This document shows, piece by piece, positions 1 to 11,002 of a stretch of DNA of 64,000 nt; position 1 is the stretch's first letter; every line of letters begins with the position of its first letter. Location of the stretch: positions 21,601,001 through 21,665,000 of the forward strand of contig CM069877.1 of assembly GCA_036172665.1 (NCBI GenBank), written 5' to 3'. The DNA is from Prosopocoilus inquinatus. Lineage: Eukaryota; Arthropoda; Insecta; Coleoptera; Lucanidae. The notes beneath the pieces are model-generated. The model was not told the origin of the DNA and searched no databases. It saw nothing but the letters and a program-made list of their open reading frames with translations. Position numbers and translations under genes: made by a program.

Positions 1-318
1 TAAAGCGTGTTGTTTCGTTTAAAACTATTTCCAGCTTCTGCTGCGTCCAAAAACTTTGTATCTCACATCAGAGTTACTGGAGTCCATCCAAACATAAAAT
101 AACATGATAGATGAGTAAGGATCGATTAGGTACATCACAGGAACAACGCTAATACGTGTTGCTTTGTTTAAAACTATTTCCAGCTCCTGCTGCGCCCAAA
201 AACTTCGTATCTCACATCAGAGTTACTAGAGTCCATCGAAACGTCAAATAACATGATAGATGAGTAAGGATCGATTAGATACATCACAGGAACAACGCTA
301 ATGCGTGTTGTTTCTTTT

Positions 319-465
319 AAAACTATTTCCAGCTTCTGCTGCGTCCGAGAACTTCGTATCTCATCAGAGTTACTAGAGTCCATCGAAACATCAAATAACA
401 TGATAGATGAGTACGGATCGATTAGATACATCACAGGAACAACGCTAATGCGTGTTGTTTCGTTT
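319..465 (-). repeat. 147-bp monomer with 2-bp deletion
   Basis: CTCACATCAGAG reads CTCATCAGAG here. The length of 147 is a multiple of three, so reading frames stay open across it on both strands. The same monomer recurs at about 3738-3884. Confidence 0.88.
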
Positions 466-1210
466 GAAACTATTTCCAGCTTCTGCTGCGTCCGAGAACT
501 TCGTATCTCACATCAAAGTTACTGGAGTCCATCGAAACGCCAAATAACATGATAGATGAGTAAGGATCGATTAGATACATCACAGGAACAACGCTAATGC
601 GTGTTGTTTCGTTTGAAACTATTTCCAGCTTCTGCTGCGTTCAAAAACTTTTTATCTCACATCAGAGTTACTGGAGTCCATCCAAACGTAAAATAACATG
701 ATAGATGAGTAAGGATCGATTAGATACATCACAGGAACAACGCTAATACGTGTTGTTTCATTTAAAACTATTTCCAGCTACAGCTGCGTCCGAGAACTTC
801 GTATCTCACATCAAAGTTACTGGAGTCCATCGAAACGCCAAATAACATGATAGATGAGTAAGGATCGATTAGATACATCACAGGAACAACGCTAATGCGT
901 GTTGTTTCGTTTAAAACTATTTCCAGCTTCTGCTGCGTCCGAAAATTTCGTATCTCACCATAGAGTTACTAGAGTCCATCGAAACGTCAAATAACATAGT
1001 AGCTAAGTAAGGATCGATTAGATACAGCACAGGAACAACGCTAATGCGTGTTGTTTCGTTTAAAACTATTTCTAGCTTCAGCTGCGTCCGAGAACTTCGT
1101 ATCTCACATCAAAGTTACTGGAGTCCATCGAAACGCCAAATAACATGATAGATGAGTAAGGATAGATTAGGTACATCACAGGAACAACGCTAATGCGTGT
1201 TGTTTCGTTT

Positions 1211-1353
1211 GAAACTATTTCCAGCTTCTGCTGCGTTCAAAAACTTTGTATCTCACATCAGAGTTACTGGAGTCCATCCAAACGTAAAATAACATGATAG
1301 ATGAGTAAGGATCGATTAGATACATCACAGGAACTATACGTGTTGTTTCATTT
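1211..1353 (-). repeat. 143-bp monomer with 6-bp deletion
   Basis: The usual GAACAACGCTAATACG stretch reads GAACTATACG here (1331), giving a 143-bp core-to-core spacing. The loss removes part of the AACAAC/GTTGTT dyad. It is a marker for the 23-mer HOR. Confidence 0.9.
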
Positions 1354-3663
1354 AAAACTATTTCCAGCTACAGCTGCGTCCGAGAACTTCGTATCTCACA
1401 TCAAAGTTACTGGAGTCCATCGAAACGCCAAATAACATGATAGATGAGTAAGGATCGATTAGATACATCACAGGAACAACGCTAAAGCGTGTTGTTTCTT
1501 TTAAAACTATTTCCAGCTTCTGCTGCATCCGAGAACTTTGTATCTCACATCAGAGTTACTGGAGTCCATCCAAACGTCAAATAACATGATAGATTAGTAA
1601 GGATCGATTACATACATCACAGGATCAACGCTAATACGTGTTGCTTCGTTTAAAACTATTTCCAGCTTCTGCTGCGTCCGAAAACGTCGTATCTCACATC
1701 AGAGTTACTGGAGTCCATCCAAACGTCAAATAACATGATAGATGAGTAAGGATCGATTACATACATCACAGGAACAACGCTAATGCGTGTTGTTTCATTT
1801 AAAACTATTTCCAGCTTCTGCTGCGTCCGAGAACTTTGTATCTCACATCAGAGTTACTGGAGTCCATCCAAACGTCAAATAACATGATAGATTAGTAAGG
1901 ATCGATTACATACATCACAGGAACAACGCTAATACGTGTTGTTTCGTTTAAAACTATTTCCAGCTTCTGCTGCGTCCGAAAACGTCGTATCTCACATCAG
2001 AGTTACTGGAGTCCATCGAAACGTCAAATAACCTGATAAATAAGTAAGGATCGATTAGATACATCACAGGAACAACGCTAACACGTGTTGTTTCGTTCAA
2101 AACTATTTCCAGCTTCTGCTGCGTCCAAAAACTTTGTATCTCACATAAGAGTTACTGGAGTCCATCCAAACGTAAAATAACATGATAGATGTGTAAGGAT
2201 CGATTAGATACATCACAGGAACAACGCTAATAGGTGTTGTTTCATTTAAAACTATTTCCAGCTTCTGCTGCGTCCGAAAACTTTGTATCTCACATCAGAG
2301 TTACTGGAGTCCATCCAAAAGTAAAATAACATGATAGATGAGTAAGGATCGATTAGATACATCACAGGAACAACGCTAATACGTGTTGTTTCGTTTAAAA
2401 CTATTTCTAGCTTCAGCTGCGTCCGAGAACTTCGTATCTCACATCAAAGTTACTGGAGTCCATCGAAACGCCAAATAACATGATAGATGAGTAAGGATCG
2501 ATTAGATACATCACAGGAACAACGCTAATGCGTGTTGTTTCGTTTGAAACTATTTCCAGCTTCTGCTGCGTTCAAAAACTTTGTATCTCACATCAGAGTT
2601 ACTGGAGTCCATCCAAACGTAAAATAACATGATAGATGAGTAAGGATCGATTAGATACATCACAGGAACAACGCTAATACGTGTTGTTTCATTTAAAACT
2701 ATTTCCAGCTACAGCTGCGTCCGAGAACTTCGTATCTCACATCAAAGTTACTGGAGTCCATCGAAACGCCAAATAACATGATAGATGAGTAAGGATCGAT
2801 TAGATACATCACAGGAACAACGCTAATACGTGTTGTTTCATTTAAAACTATTTCCAGCTACAGCTGCGTCCGAGAACTTCGTATCTCACATCAAAGTTAC
2901 TGGAGTCCATCGAAACGCCAAATAACATGATAGATGAGTAAGGATCGATTAGATGCATCACAGGAACAACGCTAATGCGTGTTGTTTCGTTTAAAACTAT
3001 TTCCAGCTTCTGCTGCGTCCGAAAATTTCGTATCTCACCATAGAGTTACTGGAGTCCATCGAAACGTCAAATAACATAGTAGCTAAGTAAGGATCGATTA
3101 GATACATCACAGGAATAACGCTAATACGTGTTGTTTCATTCAAAACTATTTCCAGCTTCTGCTGCGTCCAAAAACTTTGTATCTCACATCAGAGTTACTG
3201 GAGTCCATCCAAACATAAAATAACATGATAGATGAGTAAGGATCGATTAGGTACATCACAGGAACAACGCTAATACGTGTTGTTTCGTTTAAAACTATTT
3301 CCAGCTTCTGCTGCGTCCGAAAACGTCGTATCTCACATCAGAGTTACTGGAGTCCATCGAAACATCAAATAACATGATAGATGAGTAAGGATCGATTAGA
3401 TACATCACAGGAACAACGCTAATGCGTGTTGTTTCGTTTGAAACTATTTCCAGCTTCTGCTGCGTCCGAGAACTTCGTATCTCACATCAAAGTTACTGGA
3501 GTCCATCGAAACGCCAAATAACATGATAGATGAGTAAGGATCGATTAGATACATCACAGGAACAACGCTAATGCGTGTTGTTTCGTTTGAAACTATTTCC
3601 AGCTTCTGCTGCGTTCAAAAACTTTTTATCTCACATCAGAGTTACTGGAGTCCATCCAAACGT

Positions 3664-6484
3664 AAAATAACATGATAGATGAGTAAGGATCGATTAGATA
3701 CATCACAGGAACAACGCTAATGCGTGTTGTTTCTTTTAAAACTATTTCCAGCTTCTGCTGCGTCCGAGAACTTCGTATCTCATCAGAGTTACTAGAGTCC
3801 ATCGAAACATCAAATAACATGTTAGATGAGTAAGGATCGATTAGATACATCACAGGAACAACGCTAATGCGTGTTATTTCGTTTGAAACTATTTCCAGCT
3901 TCTGCTGCGTCCGAGAACTTCGTATCTCACATCAAAGTTACTGGAGTCCATCGAAACGCCAAATAACATGATAGATGAGTAAGGATCGATTAGATACATC
4001 ACAGGAACAACGCTAATGCGTGTTGTTTCGTTTGAAACTATTTCCAGCTTCTGCTGCGTTCAAAAACTTTTTATCTCACATCAGAGTTACTGGAGTCCAT
4101 CCAAACGTAAAATAACATGATAGATGAGTAAGGATCTATTAGATACATCACAGGAACAACGCTAATACGTGTTGTTTCATTTAAAACTATTTCCAGCTAC
4201 AGCTGCGTCCGAGAACTTCGTATCTCACATCAAAGTTACTGGAGTCCATCGAAACGCCAAATAACATGATAGATGAGTAAGGATCGATTAGATACATCAC
4301 AGGAACAACGCTAATGCGTGTTGTTTCGTTTAAAACTATTTCCAGCTTCTGCTGCGTACGAAAATTTCGTATCTCACCATAGAGTTACTAGAGTCCATCG
4401 AAACGTCAAATAACATAGTAGCTAAGTAAGGATCGATTAGATACAGCACAGGAACAACGCTAATGCGTGTTGTTTCGTTTAAAACTATTTCTAGCTTCAG
4501 CTGCGTCCGAGAACTTCGTATCTCACATCAAAGTTACTGGAGTCCATCGAAACGCCAAATAACATGATAGATGAGTAAGGATCGATTAGGTACATCACAG
4601 GAACAACGCTAATGCGTGTTGTTTCGTTTGAAACTATTTCCAGCTTCTGCTGCGTTCAAAAACTTTGTATCTCACATCAGAGTTACTGGAGTCCATCCAA
4701 ACGTAAAATAACATGATAGATGAGTAAGGATCGATTAGATACATCACAGGAACTATACGTGTTGTTTCATTTAAAACTATTTCCAGCTACAGCTGCGTCC
4801 GAGAACTTCGTATCTCACATCAAAGTTACTGGAGTCCATCGAAACGCCAAATAACATGATAGATGAGTAAGGATCGATTAGATACATCACAGGAACAACG
4901 CTAAAGCGTGTTGTTTCTTTTAAAACTATTTCCAGCTTCTGCTGCGTCCGAGAACTTTGTATCTCACATCAGAGTTACTGGAGTCCATCCAAACGTCAAA
5001 TAACATGATAGATTAGTAAGGATCGATTACATACATCACAGGATCAACGCTAATACGTGTTGCTTCGTTTAAAACTATTTCCAGCTTCTGCTGCGTCCGA
5101 AAACGTCGTATCTCACATCAGAGTTACTGGAGTCCATCCAAACGTCAAATAACATGATAGATGAGTAAGGATCGATTACATACATCACAGGAACAACGCT
5201 AATGCGTGTTGTTTCATTTAAAACTATTTCCAGCTTCTGCTGCGTCCGAGAACTTTGTATCTCACATCAGAGTTACTGGAGTCCATCCAAACGTCAAATA
5301 ACATGATAGATTAGTAAGGATCGATTACATACATCACAGGAACAACGCTAATACGTGTTGTTTCGTTTAAAACTATTTCCAGCTTCTGCTGCGTCCGAAA
5401 ACGTCGTATCTCACATCAGAGTTACTGGAGTCCATCGAAACGTCAAATAACCTGATAAATAAGTAAGGATCGATTAGATACATCACAGGAACAACGCTAA
5501 CACGTGTTGTTTCGTTTAAAACTATTTCTAGCTTCAGCTGCGTCCGAGAACTTCGTATCTCACATCAAAGTTACTGGAGTCCATCGAAACGCCAAATAAC
5601 ATGATAGATGAGTAAGGATCGATTAGATACATCACAGGAACAACGCTAATGCGTGTTGTTTCGTTTGAAACTATTTCCAGCTTCTGCTGCGTTCAAAAAC
5701 TTTGTATCTCACATCAGAGTTACTGGAGTCCATCCAAACGTAAAATAACATGATAGATGAGTAAGGATCGATTAGATACATCACAGGAACAACGCTAATA
5801 CGTGTTGTTTCATTTAAAACTATTTCCAGCTACAGCTGCGTCCGAGAACTTCGTATCTCACATCAAAGTTACTGGAGTCCATCGAAACGCCAAATAACAT
5901 GATAGATGAGTAAGGATCGATTAGATACATCACAGGAACAACGCTAATACGTGTTGTTTCATTTAAAACTATTTCCAGCTACAGCTGCGTCCGAGAACTT
6001 CGTATCTCACATCAAAGTTACTGGAGTCCATCGAAACGCCAAATAACATGATAGATGAGTAAGGATCGATTAGATGCATCACAGGAACAACGCTAATGCG
6101 TGTTGTTTCGTTTAAAACTATTTCCAGCTTCTGCTGCGTCCGAAAATTTCGTATCTCACCATAGAGTTACTGGAGTCCATCGAAACGTCAAATAACATAG
6201 TAGCTAAGTAAGGATCGATTAGATACATCACAGGAATAACGCTAATACGTGTTGTTTCGTTCAAAACTATTTCCAGCTTCTGCTGCGTCCAAAAACTTTG
6301 TATCTCACATCAGAGTTACTGGAGTCCATCCAAACATAAAATAACATGATAGATGAGTAAGGATCGATTAGGTACATCACAGGAACAACGCTAATACGTG
6401 TTGTTTCGTTTAAAACTATTTCCAGCTTCTGCTGCGTCCGAAAACGTCGTATCTCACATCAGAGTTACTGGAGTCCATCGAAAC
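3664..6484 (-). repeat. 23-mer higher-order repeat, copy 2, two monomers shorter
   Basis: This copy matches copy 1 at offset 3419 up to about 5498. The offset then changes to 3121, for example the CTATTTCTAG marker at 2401 and 5522, and GGAATAAC at 3112 and 6233. The 298-bp difference is exactly two monomers, either deleted here or inserted in copy 1. The monomer edge keeps its phase across the step, as expected from unequal exchange between monomers rather than random breakage. Confidence 0.83.
4630..4772 (-). repeat. 143-bp monomer, second copy
   Basis: This carries the same 6-bp loss as the 1331 monomer, at 4750. The exact 3419-bp offset ties it to copy 2 of the 23-mer HOR. Confidence 0.9.
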
Positions 6485-6687
6485 GTCAAATAACCTGATA
6501 AATAAGTAAGGATCGATTAGATACATCACAGGAACAACGCTAACACGTGTTGTTTCGTTCAAAACTATTTCCAGCTTCTGCTGCGTCCAAAAACTTTGTA
6601 TCTCACATAAGATTTACTGGAGTCCATCCAAACGTAAAATAACATGATAGATGTGTAAGGATCGATTAGATACATCACACGAACAAC
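6482..6687 (-). repeat. Block shared with 2020-2225
   Basis: After copy 2 stops matching copy 1, the sequence matches 2020-2225 at offset 4462. Shared rare markers are CCTGATAAATAAG, CTAACACGTGTTG, CTCACATAAGA and GATGTGTAAGG. This junction of two sources shows that the minus array is a mosaic and not a simple series of whole HOR units. Confidence 0.75.
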
Positions 6688-6838
6688 GCTAATACGTGTT
6701 GTCTCATTTAAAACTATTTCCAGCTACAGCTGCGTCCGAGAACTTCGTATCTCACATCAAAGTTACTGGAGTCCATCGAAACGCCAAATAACATGATAGA
6801 TGAGTTAGGATCGATTAGATACATCACAGGAACAACGC

Positions 6839-7138
6839 TAAAGCGTGTTGTTTCGTTTAAAACTATTTCCAGCTTCTGCTGCGTCCAAAAACTTTGTATC
6901 TCACATCAGAGTTACTGGAGTCCATCCAAACATAAAATAACATGATAGATGAGTAAGGATCGATTAGGTACATCACAGGAACAACGCTAATACGTGTTGC
7001 TTTGTTTAAAACTATTTCCAGCTCTTGCTGCGCCCAAAAACTTCGTATCTCACATCAGAGATACTAGAGTCCATCGAAACTTCAAATAACATGATAGATG
7101 AGTAAGGATCGATTAGATACATCACAGGAACAACGCTA
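6839..7138 (-). repeat. Two-monomer block repeating the window start (1-300)
   Basis: Bases 1-300 and 6839-7138 match at offset 6838. They share the unusual TAAAGCGTGTTG start, the CCAAACATAAAATAAC variant and the GTTGCTTTGTTTAAAAC / CTGCGCCCAAAAAC monomer. Similarity breaks down shortly after 7138, where TCTTATAATAC replaces TCTTTTAAAAC. The offset is twice 3419, although the monomers between do not form two intact 3419-bp units. Confidence 0.75.
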
Positions 7139-7522
7139 ATGCGTGTTGTTTCTTATAATACTATTTCCAGCTTCTGCTGCGTCCGAGAACTTTGTATCTC
7201 ACATCAGAGTTACTGGAGTCCATCCAAACGTCAAATATCATGATAGATGAGTAAGGATCGATTACATACATCACAGGAACAACGCCAATACGTGTTGTTT
7301 CGTTTAAAACTATTTCCAGCTTCTGCTGCGTCCGAAAACGTCGTATCTCACATCAGAGTTACTGGAGTCCATCGAAACGTCAAATAACCTGATAGATAAG
7401 TAAGGATCGATTAGATACAGCACAGGAACAACGCTAATAGGTGTTGTTTCATTTAAAACTATTTCCAGCTTCTGCTGCGTCCGAAAACTTTGTATCTGAT
7501 GTGAGATACGAAGTTTCTTGAC

Positions 7523-7536
7523 GCAGCAGAAGCTGG
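7523..7536 (+). repeat. Monomer dyad 2: CAGC-NNNN-GCTG (example copy)
   Basis: A perfect 4-bp stem with a 4-base loop. Loops seen include AGAA, AGGA, AGCA, TGAA, TGTA and AGAT, while the CAGC and GCTG arms are usually unchanged. Exceptions are AGAAGATG, CAACAGAAGATG and GCTAG monomers. The function is unknown. Confidence 0.55.
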
Positions 7537-7555
7537 AAATAGTTTTAAATGAAAC

Positions 7556-7580
7556 AACACGTATTAGCGTTGTTCCTGTG
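7556..7580 (+). repeat. Monomer dyad 1 (example copy)
   Basis: In most monomers AACAAC and GTTGTT form an inverted repeat around ACGTATTAGC. Allowing one bulged A, the inner CG pairs extend the stem to 8 bp with a TATTAG loop. The common variants (TATTAG, CATTAG, CTTTAG, TAGTAG) fall in the loop. The function is unknown; it could be chance, a protein-binding dyad or a transcript hairpin. Confidence 0.6.
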
Positions 7581-8435
7581 ATGTATCTAATCGATCCTTA
7601 TTTATCTATCATGTCATTTGACGTTTCGATGGACTCTAGTAACTCTGATGTGAGATACGAAGTTTTTGGGCGCAGCAGGAGCTGGAAATAGTTTTAAACA
7701 AAGCAACACGTATTAGCGTTGTTCCTGTGATGTATCTAATCTGTCCTTACTCATCTATCATGTTATTTTACGTTTGGATGGACTCCAGTAATTCTGATGT
7801 GAGATACAAAGTTTTTGGACGCAGCAGAAGCTGGAAAGGGTTTTGAACGAAACAAAACGTATTAGCGTTGTTCCTGTGATGTATCTAATCGATCCTTACT
7901 TAGCTACTATGTTATTTGACGTTTCGATGGACTCCAGTAACTCTATGGTGAGATACGAAATTTTCGGACGCAGCAGAAGCTGGAAATAGTTTTAAACGAA
8001 ACAACACGCATTAGCGTTGTTCCGGTTTTGTATCTAATCGATCCTTACTCATCTATCATGTTATTTGGCGTTTCGATGGACCCCAGTAACTCTAATGTAA
8101 GATACGAAATTTTCGGGCGCAGCAGAAGCTGGAAATAGTTTCAAACGAAACAACACGCATTAGCGTTGTTCCTGTGATGTATCTAATCGATCCTAACTCA
8201 TCTATCATGTTATTTGGCGTTTCGATGGACTCCAGTAACTTTGATGTGAGATATGAAGTTCTCGGACGCAGCTGAAGCTAGAAATAGTTTTAAACGAAAC
8301 AACATGCATTAGCGTTGTTCCTGTGCTGTATCTAATCGATCCTTACTTATCTATCAGGTTATTTGACGTTTCGATGGACTTCAGTAACTCTGATGTGAGA
8401 TACGACGTTTTCGGACGCAGCAGAAGCTGGAAATA

Positions 8436-8573
8436 GTTTCAAACGAAACAACACGTATTAGTGATGTATGTAATCGATCCTTACTCATCTATCATGTTAT
8501 TTGACGTTTGGATGGACTCCAGTAACTCTGATGTGAGATACAAAGTTCTCGGACGCAGCAGAAGCTGGAAATA
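8436..8573 (+). repeat. 138-bp monomer with 11-bp deletion
   Basis: GTATTAG is followed directly by TGATGTATG at 8461, so the CGTTGTTCCTG stretch is gone. This removes the whole right arm of the AACAAC/GTTGTT dyad. Confidence 0.9.
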
Positions 8574-9810
8574 GTTTTAAATGAAACAACACGCATTAGC
8601 GTTGTTCCTGTGATGTATCTAATTGATCCTTACTCATCTATCATGTTATTTGACGTTTCGATGGACTCTAGTAACTCTGATGTGAGATACGAAGTTTTTG
8701 GGCGCAGCAGGAGCTGGAAATAGTTTTAAACAAAGCAACACGTATTAGCGTTGTTCCTGTGATGTAATTAATCGATCCTTACTCATCTATCATGTTATTT
8801 TATGTTTGGATGCACTCCAGTAACTCTGATGTGAGATACAAAGTTTTTGGACGCAGCAGAAGCTGGAAATAGTTTTGAACGAAACATCACGTATTAGCGT
8901 TGTTCCTGTGATGTATCTAATCGATCCTTACTTAGCTACTATGTTATTTGACGTTTCGATGGACTCCAGTAACTCTATGGTGAGATACGAAATTTTCGGA
9001 CGCAGCAGAAGCTGGAAATAGTTTTAAACGAAACAACACGCTTTAGCGTTGTTCCTGTGACGTATCTAATCGATCCTAACTCATCTATCATGTTATTTGG
9101 CGTTTCGATGGACTCCAGTAACTTTGATGTGAGATACGAAGTTCTCTTACGCAGATATAGCTGGAAATAGTTTTAAATGAAACAACACGTATTAGCGTTG
9201 TTCCTGTGATGTATCTAATCGATCCTTACTCATCTATCATGTTATTTAACGTTTGGATGGACTCCAGTAACTCTGATGTGAGATACAAAGTTTTCGGACG
9301 CAGCAGAAGCTGGAAATAGTTTTAAATGAAACAACACCTATTAGCGTTGTTCCTGTGATGTATCTAATCGATCCTTACTCATCTATCATGTTATTTGGCG
9401 TTTCGATGGACTCCAGTAACTTTGATGTGAGATAAGAAGTTCTCGGACGCAGCTGTAGCTGGAAATAGTTTTATATGAAACAACACGTATTAGCGTTGGT
9501 TCCTGTGATGTATCTAATCGATCCTTACTCATCTATCATGTTATTTGACGTTTCGATGGACCCCAGTAACTCTAATGTGAGATACGAAATTTTCGGACGC
9601 AGAAGAAGCTGGAAGTAGTTTTAAACGAAACAACACGCATTAGCGTTGTTCCTGTGATGTATCTAATCGGTCCTTACTTATCTATCAGGTTATTTGACGT
9701 TTCGATGGACTCCAGTAACTCTGATGTGAGATACGACGTTTTCGGACGCAGCAGAAGCTGGAAATAGTTTTAAACGAAACAACACGTATTAGCGTTGTTC
9801 CTGTGATGTA

Positions 9811-11002
9811 TGTAATCGATCCTTACTCATCTATCATGTTATTTGAAGTTTGGATGGACTCCAGTAACTCTGATGTGAGATACAAAGTTCTCGGACGCAG
9901 CAGAAGATGGAAATAGTTTTAAATGAAACAACACGCATTAGCGTTGTTCCTGTGATGTATCTAATCGATCCTTACTCATCTATCATGTTATTTGACGTTT
10001 CGATGGACTCTAGTAACTCTGATGTGAGATACGAAGTTCTTGGACGCAGCAGGAGCTGGAAATAGTTTTAAACGAAACAACACGTATTAGCGTTGTTCCT
10101 GTGATGTATCTAATCGATCCTTACTTATCTATCGCGTTATTTGACCTTTCGATGGACTCTAGTAACTCTGATGTGAGATACGAAGTTTCTTGACGCAGCA
10201 GAAGCTGGAAATAGTTTTAAATGAATCAACACGTATTAGCGTTGTTCCTGTGATGTATCTAATCTGTCCTTACTCATCTATCATCTTATTTTACGTTTGG
10301 ATGGACTCCAGTAACTCTGATGTGAGATACGAAGTTTTTGGGCGCAGCAGAAGCTGGAAATAGTTTTGAAAGAAACGACACGTATTAGCGTTGTTCCTGT
10401 GATTTATCTAATAGATCCTTATTTATCTATCATGTTACTTGACGTTACGATGGACTCCAGTAACTCCGATGTGAGATACGAAGTTTTCGGAAGCAGCAGA
10501 AGCTGGAAATAGTTTTGAACGAAACAACACGTATTAGCGTTGTTCCTGTGAAGTATCTAATCGATCCTTACTTATCTACTATGCTATTTGACGTTTCAAC
10601 GGACTCCAGTAACTCTGATGTGAGATACGAAATTTTCAGACGCAGCAGAAGCTGGAAATAGTTTTGAACGAAACGACACGTATTAGCCTTGTTCCTGTGA
10701 TGTATCTAATCGATCCTTACTCATCTATCATGTTATTTGGCGTTTCGATGGACTCCAGTAACTTTGATGTGAGATACGAAGTTCTCGGACGCAGCTGAAG
10801 CTGGAAGCAGTTTTAAACGAAACAACACGTATTAGCGTTGTTCCTGTGATGTATCTAATCGATCCTTACTCATCTATCATGTTATTTGACGTTTGGATGA
10901 ACTCCAGTAACTCTGATGTGAGATACAAAGTTTTCGGACGCAGCAGAAGCTGGAAATAGTCTTGAACGAAACAACACGTAGTAGCGTTGTTCCTGTGATG
11001 TA
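9811..11002 (+). repeat. 9-mer HOR, copy 1 (8 monomers, 1192 bp)
   Basis: The copy is delimited by the TGTATGTAATCG marker. It carries the ordered subtypes GAAGTTCTTGG with GCAGGAGC, ATCGCGTTATTTGACC, TTTCTTGACGC, AATCTGTCC, TTTATCTAATAG with GACGTTACG, CGGAAGCAGC, CAACGGACTCC with TTTTCAGACGC, and CAGCTGAAGCTGG. It lacks the TTAGCTACTATG monomer present in copy 2, which explains 8 versus 9 units. Confidence 0.82.

Larger units (their letters stand above)
245..3663 (-). repeat. 23-mer higher-order repeat, copy 1 (3419 bp)
   Basis: This block recurs downstream at an offset of exactly 3419 bp. Three rare markers show it: a 2-bp-deleted monomer near 360 (recurs near 3779), a 6-bp-deleted monomer at 1331 (recurs at 4750), and the run CAAAAACTTTTTATC at 642 (recurs at 4061). 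The length equals 23 x 149 minus 8, which those two deletions account for exactly. Similarity to copy 2 starts at about 245 and is lost at about 3363. The remaining 300 bp repeat material already present at 390-690, at an offset of 2974 bp (3419 minus one 445-bp trimer). Confidence 0.85.
1..7497 (-). repeat. Satellite array, about 149-bp monomer, minus orientation
   Basis: About 50 head-to-tail monomers lie here in the opposite orientation to the rest of the window. The spacing of the shared AAAACTATTT / GAAACTATTT core is 149 bp (starts at 21, 170, 319), with a 147-bp step to 466 caused by a 2-bp loss. Monomers differ by scattered substitutions and a few small indels, and the same subtypes recur in fixed orders (a 23-mer HOR). 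No non-satellite sequence, transposon or believable gene interrupts it. The first bases are already inside a monomer, so the array continues beyond the window. No family is recognised. The role is unknown; a heterochromatic structural repeat is the default inference. Confidence 0.97.
7400..7600. repeat. Array inversion junction and near-palindrome
   Basis: Left of 7497 every monomer reads in the minus direction; right of it every monomer reads plus. GTATCT at 7492-7497 and AGATAC at 7504-7509 form perfect arms around the 6-base spacer GATGTG. Outward from these, the monomers on both sides continue as inverted copies, so a long imperfect cruciform is possible. The left arm ends TTTGTATCT and the right arm begins at the TCTGATGTG register, sharing a 3-base TCT microhomology. 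The arms are similar only at paralogue level: outward, the left arm carries a TATCAGG subtype where the right arm carries TATCATGTCATTTG. This favours a real rearrangement, but an assembly join is not excluded. Confidence 0.93.
7498..9810 (+). repeat. Mixed-subtype satellite segment after the inversion
   Basis: About 15 monomers in an order that recurs elsewhere: CATGTCATTTG, then AATCTGTCC with TACGTTTGG, then TTAGCTACTATG with CTATGGTGAG, then a TTTGGCG type, then TATCAGG with GATACGACG. The same order of subtypes is seen again near 15.6 kb, 43.0 kb, 44.7 kb and 52.6 kb. It contains a 138-bp monomer (8436-8573) and a 150-bp monomer with GCGTTGGTTCC near 9499. No gene is seen. Confidence 0.8.

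Noticed and set aside
174..552. Overlapping 86-codon (minus) and 83-codon (plus) open frames
   Set aside because: Both cross a 147-bp monomer and are open on both strands of the same satellite DNA. The translation is the same monomer read twice in two frames. No family resemblance and no gene context.
3626..3853. 75-codon minus-strand frame
   Set aside because: This is the 3419-bp HOR copy of the frame at 174-434, again due to a 2-bp-deleted monomer.
7630..7650. CENP-B-box-like stretch TTTCGATGGACTCCAGT
   Set aside because: It matches 7 of 9 fixed positions of the mammalian box but lacks the central GG of CGGG. Many subtypes have TTTGG in place of TTTCG. Chance similarity is likely.
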